A stretch of 14,931 nucleotides of DNA from Desulfobulbus sp. (lineage in GTDB: Bacteria; Desulfobacterota; Desulfobulbia; Desulfobulbales; Desulfobulbaceae). The position numbers were made by a program, and so were the translations under genes. The DNA lies in contig JAGODN010000017.1 in assembly GCA_017998195.1 (NCBI GenBank), positions 1 through 14,931 of the forward strand, in the 5' to 3' direction. Below, in pieces: positions 1-7,078 of the stretch. The stretch's first letter is position 1. Each line of letters opens with the position of its first letter. The notes under the pieces are model-generated. The model was given only the letters and a program-made list of their open reading frames with translations. It did no database searches and had not been told where the DNA came from.

Positions 1-2
1 GG

Positions 3-155
3 GCCCGGGAGGCGGGGCTGCAGATGCTGCCCCTGCAGCACGATAGCAGCCCGATCACCATCTACGAACAGGGGCGCCCGGTCGACACAACCGTGGCCGA
101 ACTCTATGCGGAGGCGACCCGCATCATGCACAAGGAAAAGACCAATGACGAGTGA
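3..155 (+). CDS. 3' end of an unrecognised protein gene (partial)
   Basis: An open frame enters from the left edge and ends at TGA 153-155, giving the last 50 residues of a protein. The tail is polar, ends in a Lys/Glu-rich stretch (MHKEKTNDE), and has no motif I can assign to a family. It is taken as coding because the next gene starts inside it (ATG at 145, an 11-base overlap), which is typical of translational coupling, and because the codons have the same GC-rich third positions as the downstream genes. The start lies outside the window, so length and domains are unknown. It could belong to the riboflavin operon upstream side, but nothing in the 50 residues shows that. Confidence 0.6.
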   Translation, partial: AREAGLQMLPLQHDSSPITIYEQGRPVDTTVAELYAEATRIMHKEKTNDE

Positions 156-747
156 GAACATTCAACCCCTGAGCAGTCTGCAACCCGTGACCGGGGAACC
201 GGCCGGCGAAGACCTGGACCCGGCCCGCAAGGATTACCTCGAGGGCCGGAAACTCTACAGCCAGGGCGACTACGCCCAGGCCGCCCAGGCCTTCCACAAC
301 GCCCTCAGGGGCTTCGAGGAGCAGGGCGACGAGCAGGGCGTCGCCAATGCCGCCGACCGGCTGGGCGACGCCTGTCTTGCCCGGGAGGAGTACGCCATGG
401 CCATCGCCAACTACCGGCGGGCCTTTGCCGTCTGCGAAAAAGAGGACGACAGCTTTTCCCAGCTCTCCCTCAACAAGAAGATGGCCGCCGCCTATCGGAA
501 GCTCGGCGACCACGAGAAGGCGCTCGAACTCCTTTTCGACATGCTCGAGCACTACCGGCTCACCAACAATCCGAAGGGGGCGGTGGAGATCCTCGTCAGT
601 ATCGCCGAAACCTACGCCGAGCAGGGCGACCGGGCGCGGGCGGCGGACGCCTACCGCTCGGTGGCCTCCATTCACGCCCGGTTCAAACATTCCCGCCAGG
701 CCGCGGAGTTCAACCAGCGGGCCGAGGCCCTGGAGCGGGAGGCGTAG
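145..747 (+). CDS. Small tetratricopeptide-repeat (TPR) protein of unknown function
   Basis: A 200-residue protein made almost entirely of TPR-like helix pairs at about residues 28-61, 68-101, 108-141 and 150-183. They show the usual alternation of small residues and aromatics (for example GRKLYSQGDYAQAAQAF and LGDHEKALELL). There is no signal peptide or membrane segment, so it is probably a cytoplasmic scaffold or adaptor. The ATG at 145 is preferred over an in-frame codon at 106: it has a purine-rich AAGGAAAAG about 6 bases upstream, and the earlier 13 codons overlap the upstream gene. The gene ends at TAG 745-747, directly against the GTG of riboflavin synthase, so the two are probably co-translated. 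The partner is not visible; a link to flavin synthesis would be inference from position only. Confidence 0.85.
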   Translation: MTSENIQPLSSLQPVTGEPAGEDLDPARKDYLEGRKLYSQGDYAQAAQAFHNALRGFEEQGDEQGVANAADRLGDACLAREEYAMAIANYRRAFAVCEKEDDSFSQLSLNKKMAAAYRKLGDHEKALELLFDMLEHYRLTNNPKGAVEILVSIAETYAEQGDRARAADAYRSVASIHARFKHSRQAAEFNQRAEALEREA

Positions 748-1401
748 GTGTTCACCGGGATCATTCAGGGACTGGGGACGCTGGTCGACAAGCGTACTGC
801 CGGCGGGGGAATGATCTTTGTGCTCGAGGCGGACTTCGCTCTCACCGACCCGGAGGAGGGCGAGTCCATCGCGGTGAACGGCGCCTGTCTGACCGCACGC
901 GACATCCGCGGCAACCGGTTTTGCGTCGATGTCTCGCCGGAGTCCCTGAGTCGGACCGGGCTCGGCCGTCTGCAGGTCGGCAGCCGGGTGAATCTCGAAC
1001 GGGCCCTGCGCCTGTCCGACCGTCTCGGCGGCCACCTGGTCAGCGGCCATGTCGACGCCCAGGGACGGGTGGAGGAGCGCCGCAGTACCGGCGACTTCAC
1101 CCTGTTCACCTTCTCCCTGGACCCGGGACTGACCAGGTACATCATCGAAAAGGGCTCGATCGCCATCGACGGCGTCAGTCTGACGGTGAACAGCTGCGAG
1201 CGCGGCCGCTTCGCCGTGTCGATCATCCCCCACACCCTGCAGGTGACCATGCTCGGCCGCCTTAAACCGGGCGACCTGGTGAACATCGAAGTGGACATGA
1301 TCGGCAAGTATGTGGAAAAGATGCTGGCGGAGAAGCCGGCCGGGATTCCGGCCGCCGGGCGGATCAACCCGGGATTCCTCGCCGAGCACGGATTTTTGTG
1401 A
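748..1401 (+). CDS. ribE: Riboflavin synthase, alpha subunit
   Basis: A 217-residue protein that dismutates two molecules of 6,7-dimethyl-8-ribityllumazine to riboflavin and 5-amino-6-ribitylamino-uracil, the last step of riboflavin synthesis. It shows the family start MFTGII and two homologous lumazine-binding halves: the first with ESIAVNGACLTA and GGHLVSGHVD, the second with SIAIDGVSLTVN and SIIPHTLQ. It ends with the conserved IGKYVEKML segment plus a tail of about 30 residues rich in Pro, Ala and Gly. The start is a GTG directly after the stop of the TPR gene, with GGGAGG a few bases upstream inside that gene. Some species call this gene ribC; here it sits before ribBA and ribH as in many Proteobacteria. 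Family assignment is secure. Confidence 0.97.
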   Translation: MFTGIIQGLGTLVDKRTAGGGMIFVLEADFALTDPEEGESIAVNGACLTARDIRGNRFCVDVSPESLSRTGLGRLQVGSRVNLERALRLSDRLGGHLVSGHVDAQGRVEERRSTGDFTLFTFSLDPGLTRYIIEKGSIAIDGVSLTVNSCERGRFAVSIIPHTLQVTMLGRLKPGDLVNIEVDMIGKYVEKMLAEKPAGIPAAGRINPGFLAEHGFL

Positions 1402-1479
1402 GCCGGCGACCGGGTGGTTGCCGGGTTACGGCGTTCTGCGACATTGACCGGGGCGACACGCCCTGAAAAGAGGCATGGT

Positions 1480-2724
<1,245 letters not shown>

Positions 2725-2741
2725 ACCGAACAGGAATCGAC

Positions 2742-3209
2742 ATGGTGACATATCTGGAAGGGCATCTGCAGGGCAAGGGGCGGAAGATCGGCATCGTGGT
2801 CGCCCGCTTCAACTCCTTTATTTCGGAAAGACTGCTGGAAGGGGCGATCGACAGCCTGGTCCGCTCCGGGGTGGCCACCGAGGACATCGTCGTCGCCCGC
2901 GTGCCCGGGGCCTATGAAATTCCCCTGGTCGCCCAGAAAATGGCCAGGTCGGGCCGGCACGAGGCGATCATCTGCCTGGGCGCGGTGATTCGCGGGGCCA
3001 CGCCCCATTTCGACTACGTGGCCGGCGAGGTGGCCAAGGGCACGGCCCAGGTGATGCTCGACACCTCCATCCCGGTGCTGTTCGGGGTACTCACCACCGA
3101 AACCATCGAGCAGGCCATCGAGCGGGCCGGCACCAAGGCCGGCAACAAGGGCTCGGATGTGGCCATCGCCGCCCTGGAAATGATCAACCTGCTGGACGCG
3201 GTCGCCTGA
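2742..3209 (+). CDS. ribH: 6,7-dimethyl-8-ribityllumazine synthase
   Basis: A 155-residue protein that condenses 5-amino-6-ribitylaminouracil with dihydroxybutanone phosphate to make the substrate of riboflavin synthase. The family usually forms 60-subunit capsids or pentamers. It shows ARFNSFISERLLEGA near the N-terminus, VPGAYEIPLVAQKMA, the GAVIRGATPHFDYVA substrate loop with its catalytic-site histidine, and NKGSDVAIAALEM near the end. The ATG at 2742 has AGGA six bases upstream and gives the usual family length. A GTG at 2721 would add seven residues and overlap the ribBA stop (GTGA), so coupling to ribBA from that codon remains possible. It follows ribBA by 17 bases and is clearly in the same operon. 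Confidence 0.96.
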   Translation: MVTYLEGHLQGKGRKIGIVVARFNSFISERLLEGAIDSLVRSGVATEDIVVARVPGAYEIPLVAQKMARSGRHEAIICLGAVIRGATPHFDYVAGEVAKGTAQVMLDTSIPVLFGVLTTETIEQAIERAGTKAGNKGSDVAIAALEMINLLDAVA

Positions 3210-3246
3210 GGGCGCTGCCAGCGAAGCAGCCCGGGCGAGCGGCGCT

Positions 3247-3265
3247 GGAGGCCGTCCACGCCTCC
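3247..3265 (+). repeat. Small hairpin between ribH and nusB
   Basis: GGAGGC at 3247-3252 is complementary to GCCTCC at 3260-3265 with a 7-base loop. There is no T-run behind it, so it is not an intrinsic terminator. It lies in the 83-base gap before nusB, and transcription probably continues through. It may be no more than chance in GC-rich DNA. Confidence 0.35.
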
Positions 3266-3292
3266 GGCTGGTTTTCCGGGCGATGAATCACT

Positions 3293-3715
3293 ATGGGATT
3301 ACGACGCAAATCACGCGAACTGGCCTTGCAGTTCCTTTTCAGCCACGATTTCCAGGAGCACCCCGGCCTGCCCGCGGCCGTCGAGGCAGAACTGGAACTG
3401 TTCTGCCACACCTTCGATGTCAGCAAAAAGGCGCTGCCTTACGGGCGCCAGCTGGTTCTCGGCATCGCCGAGCACGTGGCCGAGATCGATGCGCTCCTGG
3501 CCGAACATTCCCACAACTGGCGGGTGGAGCGCATGTCCCAGGTGGACCGCACTATTTTGCGCATCGCCGTCTACGAGATGCTGCACGTCGACGATGCCCC
3601 GGTGCAGGTGGTCATCAACGAGGCCCTCGAGGTGGCCAAACGCTACTCCATCGATGAGTCGGTGCCGTTCATCAACGGCATCCTCGACGCTGTCCAGTCC
3701 AGGACCGCCGGTTAG
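3293..3715 (+). CDS. nusB: Transcription antitermination factor NusB
   Basis: A 140-residue all-helical protein. NusB pairs with NusE (ribosomal protein S10) to bind boxA RNA and prevents early termination in rRNA operons. Recognisable parts are the basic N-terminus with RKSRELALQFLFS, the central WRVERMSQVDRTILRIAVYEM block, and the C-terminal VINEALEVAKRYS with FINGILDAV. Length is normal for the family. The ATG at 3293 starts at the family boundary, but the sequence before it (GGGCGATGAATCACT) is a poor ribosome binding site, so translation may depend on coupling or be weak. The ribH-nusB neighbourhood is common in many bacteria and supports the call. Confidence 0.95.
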   Translation: MGLRRKSRELALQFLFSHDFQEHPGLPAAVEAELELFCHTFDVSKKALPYGRQLVLGIAEHVAEIDALLAEHSHNWRVERMSQVDRTILRIAVYEMLHVDDAPVQVVINEALEVAKRYSIDESVPFINGILDAVQSRTAG

Positions 3716-3746
3716 CCGCCGACCGGTCCTGTTCCCGCCGATCCGC

Positions 3747-3781
3747 TCGCCGGCCCGCGGTGCCTGCCCAAGGGCCGGCGA
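3747..3781 (+). repeat. Perfect 10-bp GC-rich inverted repeat after nusB
   Basis: TCGCCGGCCC at 3747-3756 is fully complementary to GGGCCGGCGA at 3772-3781, with a 15-base loop. It starts about 30 bases after the nusB stop. No T-run follows, so it is not a classic intrinsic terminator; it could protect the 3' end of the riboflavin-nusB transcript or be part of a factor-dependent end. Confidence 0.6.
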
Positions 3782-3847
3782 CTCCCGCCGAACCGTTCCC
3801 GCCGGTGGTGCCCCCCGGCGCCTCCTGTCCCGCCCGGGGACGTACTT

Positions 3848-3876
3848 TTGAAATTTGCCCCAAAATGGTGTAGAGG
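3848..3876 (+). promoter_or_regulatory. Possible sigma70-type promoter for ftsK
   Basis: TTGAAA at 3848-3853 resembles a -35 box. TAGAGG lies 17 bases further on (3871-3876), or TGTAGA at a 15-base spacing. The -10 match is weak. The local rise in AT within a very GC-rich spacer supports it. It sits about 130 bases before the preferred ftsK start. Confidence 0.35.
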
Positions 3877-4009
3877 TAACCGCTCGTATCCGTTGCCCCC
3901 CCGTTGCGATCCGTCCGCGCCGCCAACCCGGACGACGCTGTGCTTGCGGGTGCGGGCATCGTTTTTCCGTCCTTTCCGGCCGCTGGTCCCAATCCGAACA
4001 AGGTTTTTC

Positions 4010-6175
4010 ATGACGTCTGCCGAACCCAGACCCACCGGACGGTGGCGGCAGGAGGTGCTCGCCCTGCTCCTGCTGTTTGTCGCCCTTTTTGTGCTGCTCA
4101 GTCTGTGCAGCTACCTTCTGCCGCTGGTTCAGGCCGAACCCGGCCTGCAGCGGCCCGAAGCCAACTGGTGCGGTGCCCTGGGGTATTACACTGCCCATTA
4201 CCTCCTCTCTTTTCTCGGCCTGATGGCCTTCCTGCCGGTCGGCATCCTCCTGTACGCCATGGTCAGCGCCCTGGTCCGCCGGCCGGAGGACCACCGTCTG
4301 CCCTTTCTGGTCGCCGGTCTCAGCGGGATCGCCATCAGTTCCGCCGGGCTGTTCGGCGCCTTGGACGAACTGTTGCTGCCTTCCGCCTATGTCCTGCCCG
4401 GCGGGCACCTGGGGGTACTCGTCCACGGCCTGCTGAACAGTGTGCTCGGCCGTGCCGGTTCGGCCATGGTCATGGCCCTGCTGCTCATCTTCTCCCTGAT
4501 GGCGGCGGTGCGTTTCTCGCCGCTCGGCTGGTTGGTCCGTAGGGGCAGGCGGAGCGACGAACGACTGCAGACCGTGCCGGCCGTCGACACGGCTATGGAG
4601 GCGACTGCGGCGCCACGGAAGGCGCGCGCCCCCCGCACCACCCGACCGGCGGCCGAACCCCGGGAACCGGCCGTGGTGGAACCGGTCGCGGTGCCGGCGG
4701 TGCACGAACCGCTGAAAAGCGTGGCGAGCCAGGAATCCGGCCGGCGCAAGTCGGCCCGCAAGAGCGCCAACCGCTCCGCCTTTCAGTTGCCGCCCCTGAC
4801 CCTGCTGGACGAGAATGACGAGGGCGAAATCGAACTGAGCCGCGAGCATTATTACGAGGTGAGCGAGATCCTCACCAGCAAACTGCAGGACTTCGGGGTC
4901 CAGGGCACGGTGGCGGGCATCTCGCCGGGTCCGGTGGTCACGACTTACGAGTTTTCCCCCGCGCCGGGGGTGAAAATCAACAAGATCGTCACCCTGGCCG
5001 ATGACCTCGCCATGGTCCTGAAGGTCGACCGGGTGCGCATCGTCGGCTCCATCCCCGGCAAGGCGGCCATCGGCATCGAGATCCCCAACCCGGTGCGGAA
5101 GACGGTTTTCCTGCGCGACATTCTCAGCAGCACCGAGTACCAGGATGCCCCGTCCATGCTCAGCCTGGCGCTCGGCTTTGACGTCATCGGCAGGCCGGTG
5201 GTGGCCAATCTGGCCCGCATGCCCCACCTGCTCATCGCCGGCGCCACCGGAGCCGGCAAGTCTGTGGCCATCAACGCCTTCATTGCCTCCATCCTGTTCA
5301 AGGCGGCGCCCGAGGATGTTCGCCTGCTGATGATCGACCCCAAACGGATCGAACTCTCCGTCTACGACGACATCCCCCATCTCCTCCATCCCGTGGTGGT
5401 CGAGGCCAAGATGGCCTCGCGGGCACTGCTGTGGGCCGTGCGCGAGATGGAGCGGCGCTACCGCCTGCTCGAGGAGCGTCGGGTCAAGTCTTTTGCCTCC
5501 TACAACGAGGTGGCGGAGGAGAAGATTCCCTACATTGTCATCATCGTCGATGAGTTGGCCGACCTGATGATGGTCGCCTCCAAGGATGTGGAGACCTCCA
5601 TCGCCAGGCTCGCCCAGATGGCCCGGGCCGCCGGCATGCACATCGTCCTGGCCACCCAGCGACCCTCCGTGGACGTGCTCACCGGCCTGATCAAGGCCAA
5701 CTTCCCCACGCGCATCTCGTTCAAGGTCTCCTCCAAGGTGGATTCGCGCACCATTCTCGACGGGTCCGGCGCCGAACACCTGCTCGGCATGGGCGACATG
5801 CTCTTTCTTCCGCCCGGGGCCGCCAAACTGCAGCGGATCCACGGCGCCTTCATCTCCGAACAGGAAACCGAACGGATCGTCACCTTCCTGAAACAACAGG
5901 GCACCGCCGAGTACGATGACAGCGTGCTCCAGGTGGTGGAGGAGGAGACCGAGGCGGTGGACGAGGGTGGCGAGGCCTACGATGAAAAATACGACGAGGC
6001 CGTGGCCTTGGTCACGGAAACCGGCCAGGCCTCCATCTCCATGGTCCAGCGTCGCCTGCGCATCGGCTACAACCGGGCCGCGCGGATGATCGAGATCATG
6101 GAAAAGGAGGGCATTGTCGGCCCGTCGGATGGGGCGCGACCGCGGGAAGTCCTCGTACGCTCCGGGTACGAGTGA
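4010..6175 (+). CDS. ftsK: DNA translocase FtsK (SpoIIIE family)
   Basis: A 721-residue membrane-anchored motor that pumps chromosome ends away from the closing septum. The N-terminal 170 residues hold four hydrophobic segments (about 15-40, 58-88, 96-116 and 128-165). A short Ala/Pro/Arg-rich linker follows, shorter than the very long linker of E. coli FtsK. The motor has Walker A GATGAGKS at 411-418 and Walker B ending in VDE with D514 and E515, then ATQRPSVDVLTG. The last 63 residues or so form the winged-helix gamma domain (SISMVQRRLRIGYNRAARMIE) that reads KOPS-type sequences. The ATG at 4010 is chosen because the 54 codons before it (from a TTG at 3848) are Pro/Arg-rich and unlike the family; AAGG lies 9-10 bases upstream of it. 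Assignment is secure; the start is less so. Confidence 0.95.
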   Translation: MTSAEPRPTGRWRQEVLALLLLFVALFVLLSLCSYLLPLVQAEPGLQRPEANWCGALGYYTAHYLLSFLGLMAFLPVGILLYAMVSALVRRPEDHRLPFLVAGLSGIAISSAGLFGALDELLLPSAYVLPGGHLGVLVHGLLNSVLGRAGSAMVMALLLIFSLMAAVRFSPLGWLVRRGRRSDERLQTVPAVDTAMEATAAPRKARAPRTTRPAAEPREPAVVEPVAVPAVHEPLKSVASQESGRRKSARKSANRSAFQLPPLTLLDENDEGEIELSREHYYEVSEILTSKLQDFGVQGTVAGISPGPVVTTYEFSPAPGVKINKIVTLADDLAMVLKVDRVRIVGSIPGKAAIGIEIPNPVRKTVFLRDILSSTEYQDAPSMLSLALGFDVIGRPVVANLARMPHLLIAGATGAGKSVAINAFIASILFKAAPEDVRLLMIDPKRIELSVYDDIPHLLHPVVVEAKMASRALLWAVREMERRYRLLEERRVKSFASYNEVAEEKIPYIVIIVDELADLMMVASKDVETSIARLAQMARAAGMHIVLATQRPSVDVLTGLIKANFPTRISFKVSSKVDSRTILDGSGAEHLLGMGDMLFLPPGAAKLQRIHGAFISEQETERIVTFLKQQGTAEYDDSVLQVVEEETEAVDEGGEAYDEKYDEAVALVTETGQASISMVQRRLRIGYNRAARMIEIMEKEGIVGPSDGARPREVLVRSGYE

Positions 6176-6337
6176 GGCCTTTGCCCCGGCTCTCCGATTT
6201 TTCAATGGAAAGTCAGCATGTTGGTTTTTTCGGAAGCTGGCGGCAGGGGCTCGGGTGATGAACAGCGGGTGGTATATATCCATAATTCTGATGCTTTCGT
6301 TAAGTTTTCCTGTTTAGCCTTGTTTTGACGATTTTTC

Positions 6338-6366
6338 TTGACAGCGAACCGGTAAACAAATTAAAA
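6338..6366 (+). promoter_or_regulatory. Candidate sigma70-type promoter of aprBA
   Basis: A perfect -35 hexamer TTGACA at 6338-6343 is followed, after exactly 17 bases, by TTAAAA (6361-6366) in an AT-rich stretch. The -10 matches the consensus at only three positions, so strength or exact register is uncertain. It is the best promoter-like element before aprB and would give a start near 6373 and a long leader. Confidence 0.5.
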
Positions 6367-6387
6367 GGATCAGGCGACCGGAAATGA

Positions 6388-6432
6388 GTGGCGGTTCATT
6401 TTTTGCCGATTGGTGAATCGCCACGAAAAATG
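6388..6432 (+). promoter_or_regulatory. Leader hairpin of aprB with an overlapping alternative hairpin
   Basis: Structure A pairs 6388-6398 (GTGGCGGTTCA) with 6414-6424 (TGAATCGCCAC): 11 bp in RNA with one G-U pair and a 15-base loop. Structure B pairs 6397-6405 (CATTTTTTG) with 6424-6432 (CGAAAAATG) and, inside it, CGATT 6407-6411 with AATCG 6416-6420 around a GGTG loop. The two share 6414-6424 and cannot form together. No T-run follows, so neither is an intrinsic terminator. It would be transcribed close to the inferred 5' end. Possible roles are transcript stabilisation, a protein-binding site or a switch. Confidence 0.55.
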
Positions 6433-6499
6433 TGTAAAACAAGCACGTTGCAGTTGATGGGCGCAGTGAAAAACGGATGGCTGCAGGTTGTTGTGCATC

Positions 6500-6572
6500 C
6501 TTGTTTTTCCTGAATCAAGAAGCAAGTGGCTCTTGGCCGTCCAGGTCGGGCGGTCAAAAAGGAAAATCCAAG
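6500..6572 (+). promoter_or_regulatory. Possible three-way-junction RNA just before the aprB ribosome binding site
   Basis: Three helices can form together. P1 pairs CTTG 6500-6503 with CAAG 6569-6572 and TTTTCC 6505-6510 with GGAAAA 6561-6566. P2 pairs CAAGA 6516-6520 and GC 6522-6523 with GC 6529-6530 and TCTTG 6531-6535, with one bulged A. P3 pairs 6536-6542 with 6548-6554 around an AGGTC loop (two more bases can join if P2 frays). P1 ends one base before the Shine-Dalgarno GAGGAGG at 6574-6580. Folded by eye only; short helices of this kind can arise by chance. Confidence 0.35.
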
Positions 6573-6587
6573 TGAGGAGGTAGTTTA

Positions 6588-7013
6588 ATGCCAAGTTACG
6601 TAGATCCTTCAAAGTGTGATGGTTGCAAGGGCGGCGACAAAACCGCCTGCATGTACATCTGCCCCAACGACCTGATGGTCCTCAACGTTGAGGCTATGAA
6701 GGCGTACAACCAGGAGCCCGATGCGTGCTGGGAATGCTACTCCTGCGTCAAGATCTGCCCGCAGGGTGCTATTTTCGTTCGTGGTTACGATGACTTCGTA
6801 CCGCTGGGAGGCCAGGTGCATCCGATGCGCTCCTCCGACTCCATCATGTGGACCGTCAAGTTCCGCAACGGCAACATCAAGCGCTTCAAATTCCCGATCC
6901 GCACCACCGCTGAGGGCGCAGCCAACGAGTATCCGGGCCAGAAGGGCGGCAGTCTGGACGACGAGTGCCTGCTGCTCGAGGGCAACCTGCCGGCGCCGAC
7001 CAAATTGGCCTGA
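6588..7013 (+). CDS. aprB: Adenylylsulfate reductase, beta (iron-sulfur) subunit
   Basis: A 141-residue ferredoxin-like subunit that carries electrons between the Qmo complex and the FAD of AprA in the cytoplasm. It holds two [4Fe-4S] sites: C10, C13, C21 and C25 (with the longer spacer typical of AprB), and C47, C50, C53 and C57 in CWECYSCVKICP. W48 lies in the position known in the family to help electron transfer to AprA. The rest of the protein is the family's beta-rich and tail region that wraps round AprA. GAGGAGG at 6574-6580 lies 7 bases before the ATG, an almost ideal ribosome binding site, fitting a very abundant protein. Length is close to the family norm. It is followed by aprA after 65 bases. 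Confidence 0.98.
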   Translation: MPSYVDPSKCDGCKGGDKTACMYICPNDLMVLNVEAMKAYNQEPDACWECYSCVKICPQGAIFVRGYDDFVPLGGQVHPMRSSDSIMWTVKFRNGNIKRFKFPIRTTAEGAANEYPGQKGGSLDDECLLLEGNLPAPTKLA

Positions 7014-7017
7014 GCGG

Positions 7018-7065
7018 CAGTGGCAAACAGCCAGTTATTGAATGTTTCATTCTGAACAACCACTG
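7018..7065 (+). repeat. Stem-loop between aprB and aprA
   Basis: CAGTGG at 7018-7023 pairs with CCACTG at 7060-7065. Inside, GTT 7034-7036 pairs with AAC 7055-7057 and GAATG 7040-7044 with CATTC 7048-7052 around TTT. The outer helix ends at the first base of the aprA ribosome binding site (GAGGAG 7065-7070). It fills nearly the whole gap and could affect relative translation or RNA processing of the two subunits. Confidence 0.4.
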
Positions 7066-7078
7066 AGGAGATAATAAT

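Larger units (their letters stand above)
3716..4009 (+). other. GC-rich spacer between nusB and ftsK
   Basis: This stretch of 294 bases holds no convincing gene. The frame from a TTG at 3848 is open into ftsK and would add 54 Pro/Arg-rich residues, but it looks like read-through of a non-coding leader. The spacer contains a 10-bp inverted repeat (3747-3781) and a possible promoter (3848-3876), each described separately. Confidence 0.6.
6176..6587 (+). other. Gene-free upstream region of the apr operon
   Basis: These 412 bases between ftsK and aprB are visibly richer in A and T than the flanking genes and carry no convincing gene. No ftsK terminator is evident. The region holds a candidate promoter (6338-6366) followed by an inferred leader of about 215 nt with several possible RNA structures (6388-6432 and 6500-6572), listed separately, and ends in a very strong Shine-Dalgarno sequence. 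Confidence 0.8.

Noticed and set aside
1402..1479. FMN riboswitch before ribBA or elsewhere in the riboflavin genes
   Set aside because: None of the conserved FMN-element blocks were recognised in any gap of the cluster, and the gaps are too short for the full element.
3311..6283. Minus-strand open frame of 990 codons opposite nusB and ftsK
   Set aside because: It lies exactly antisense to well-supported genes. Its translation is low in complexity and rich in His, Gly, Asp and Arg, as expected from GC-rich codons read backwards. No domain is recognisable.
6258..6317. 19-codon frame for a hydrophobic peptide (MNSGWYISIILMLSLSFPV) before the apr promoter
   Set aside because: It has only a weak ribosome binding site, lies upstream of the best promoter, and is short enough to be chance. 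It might deserve a look if conserved in relatives.
6176..6587. Rex or other redox-regulator site before aprB
   Set aside because: I looked for a TTGTG...CACAA-type palindrome and found no acceptable match.
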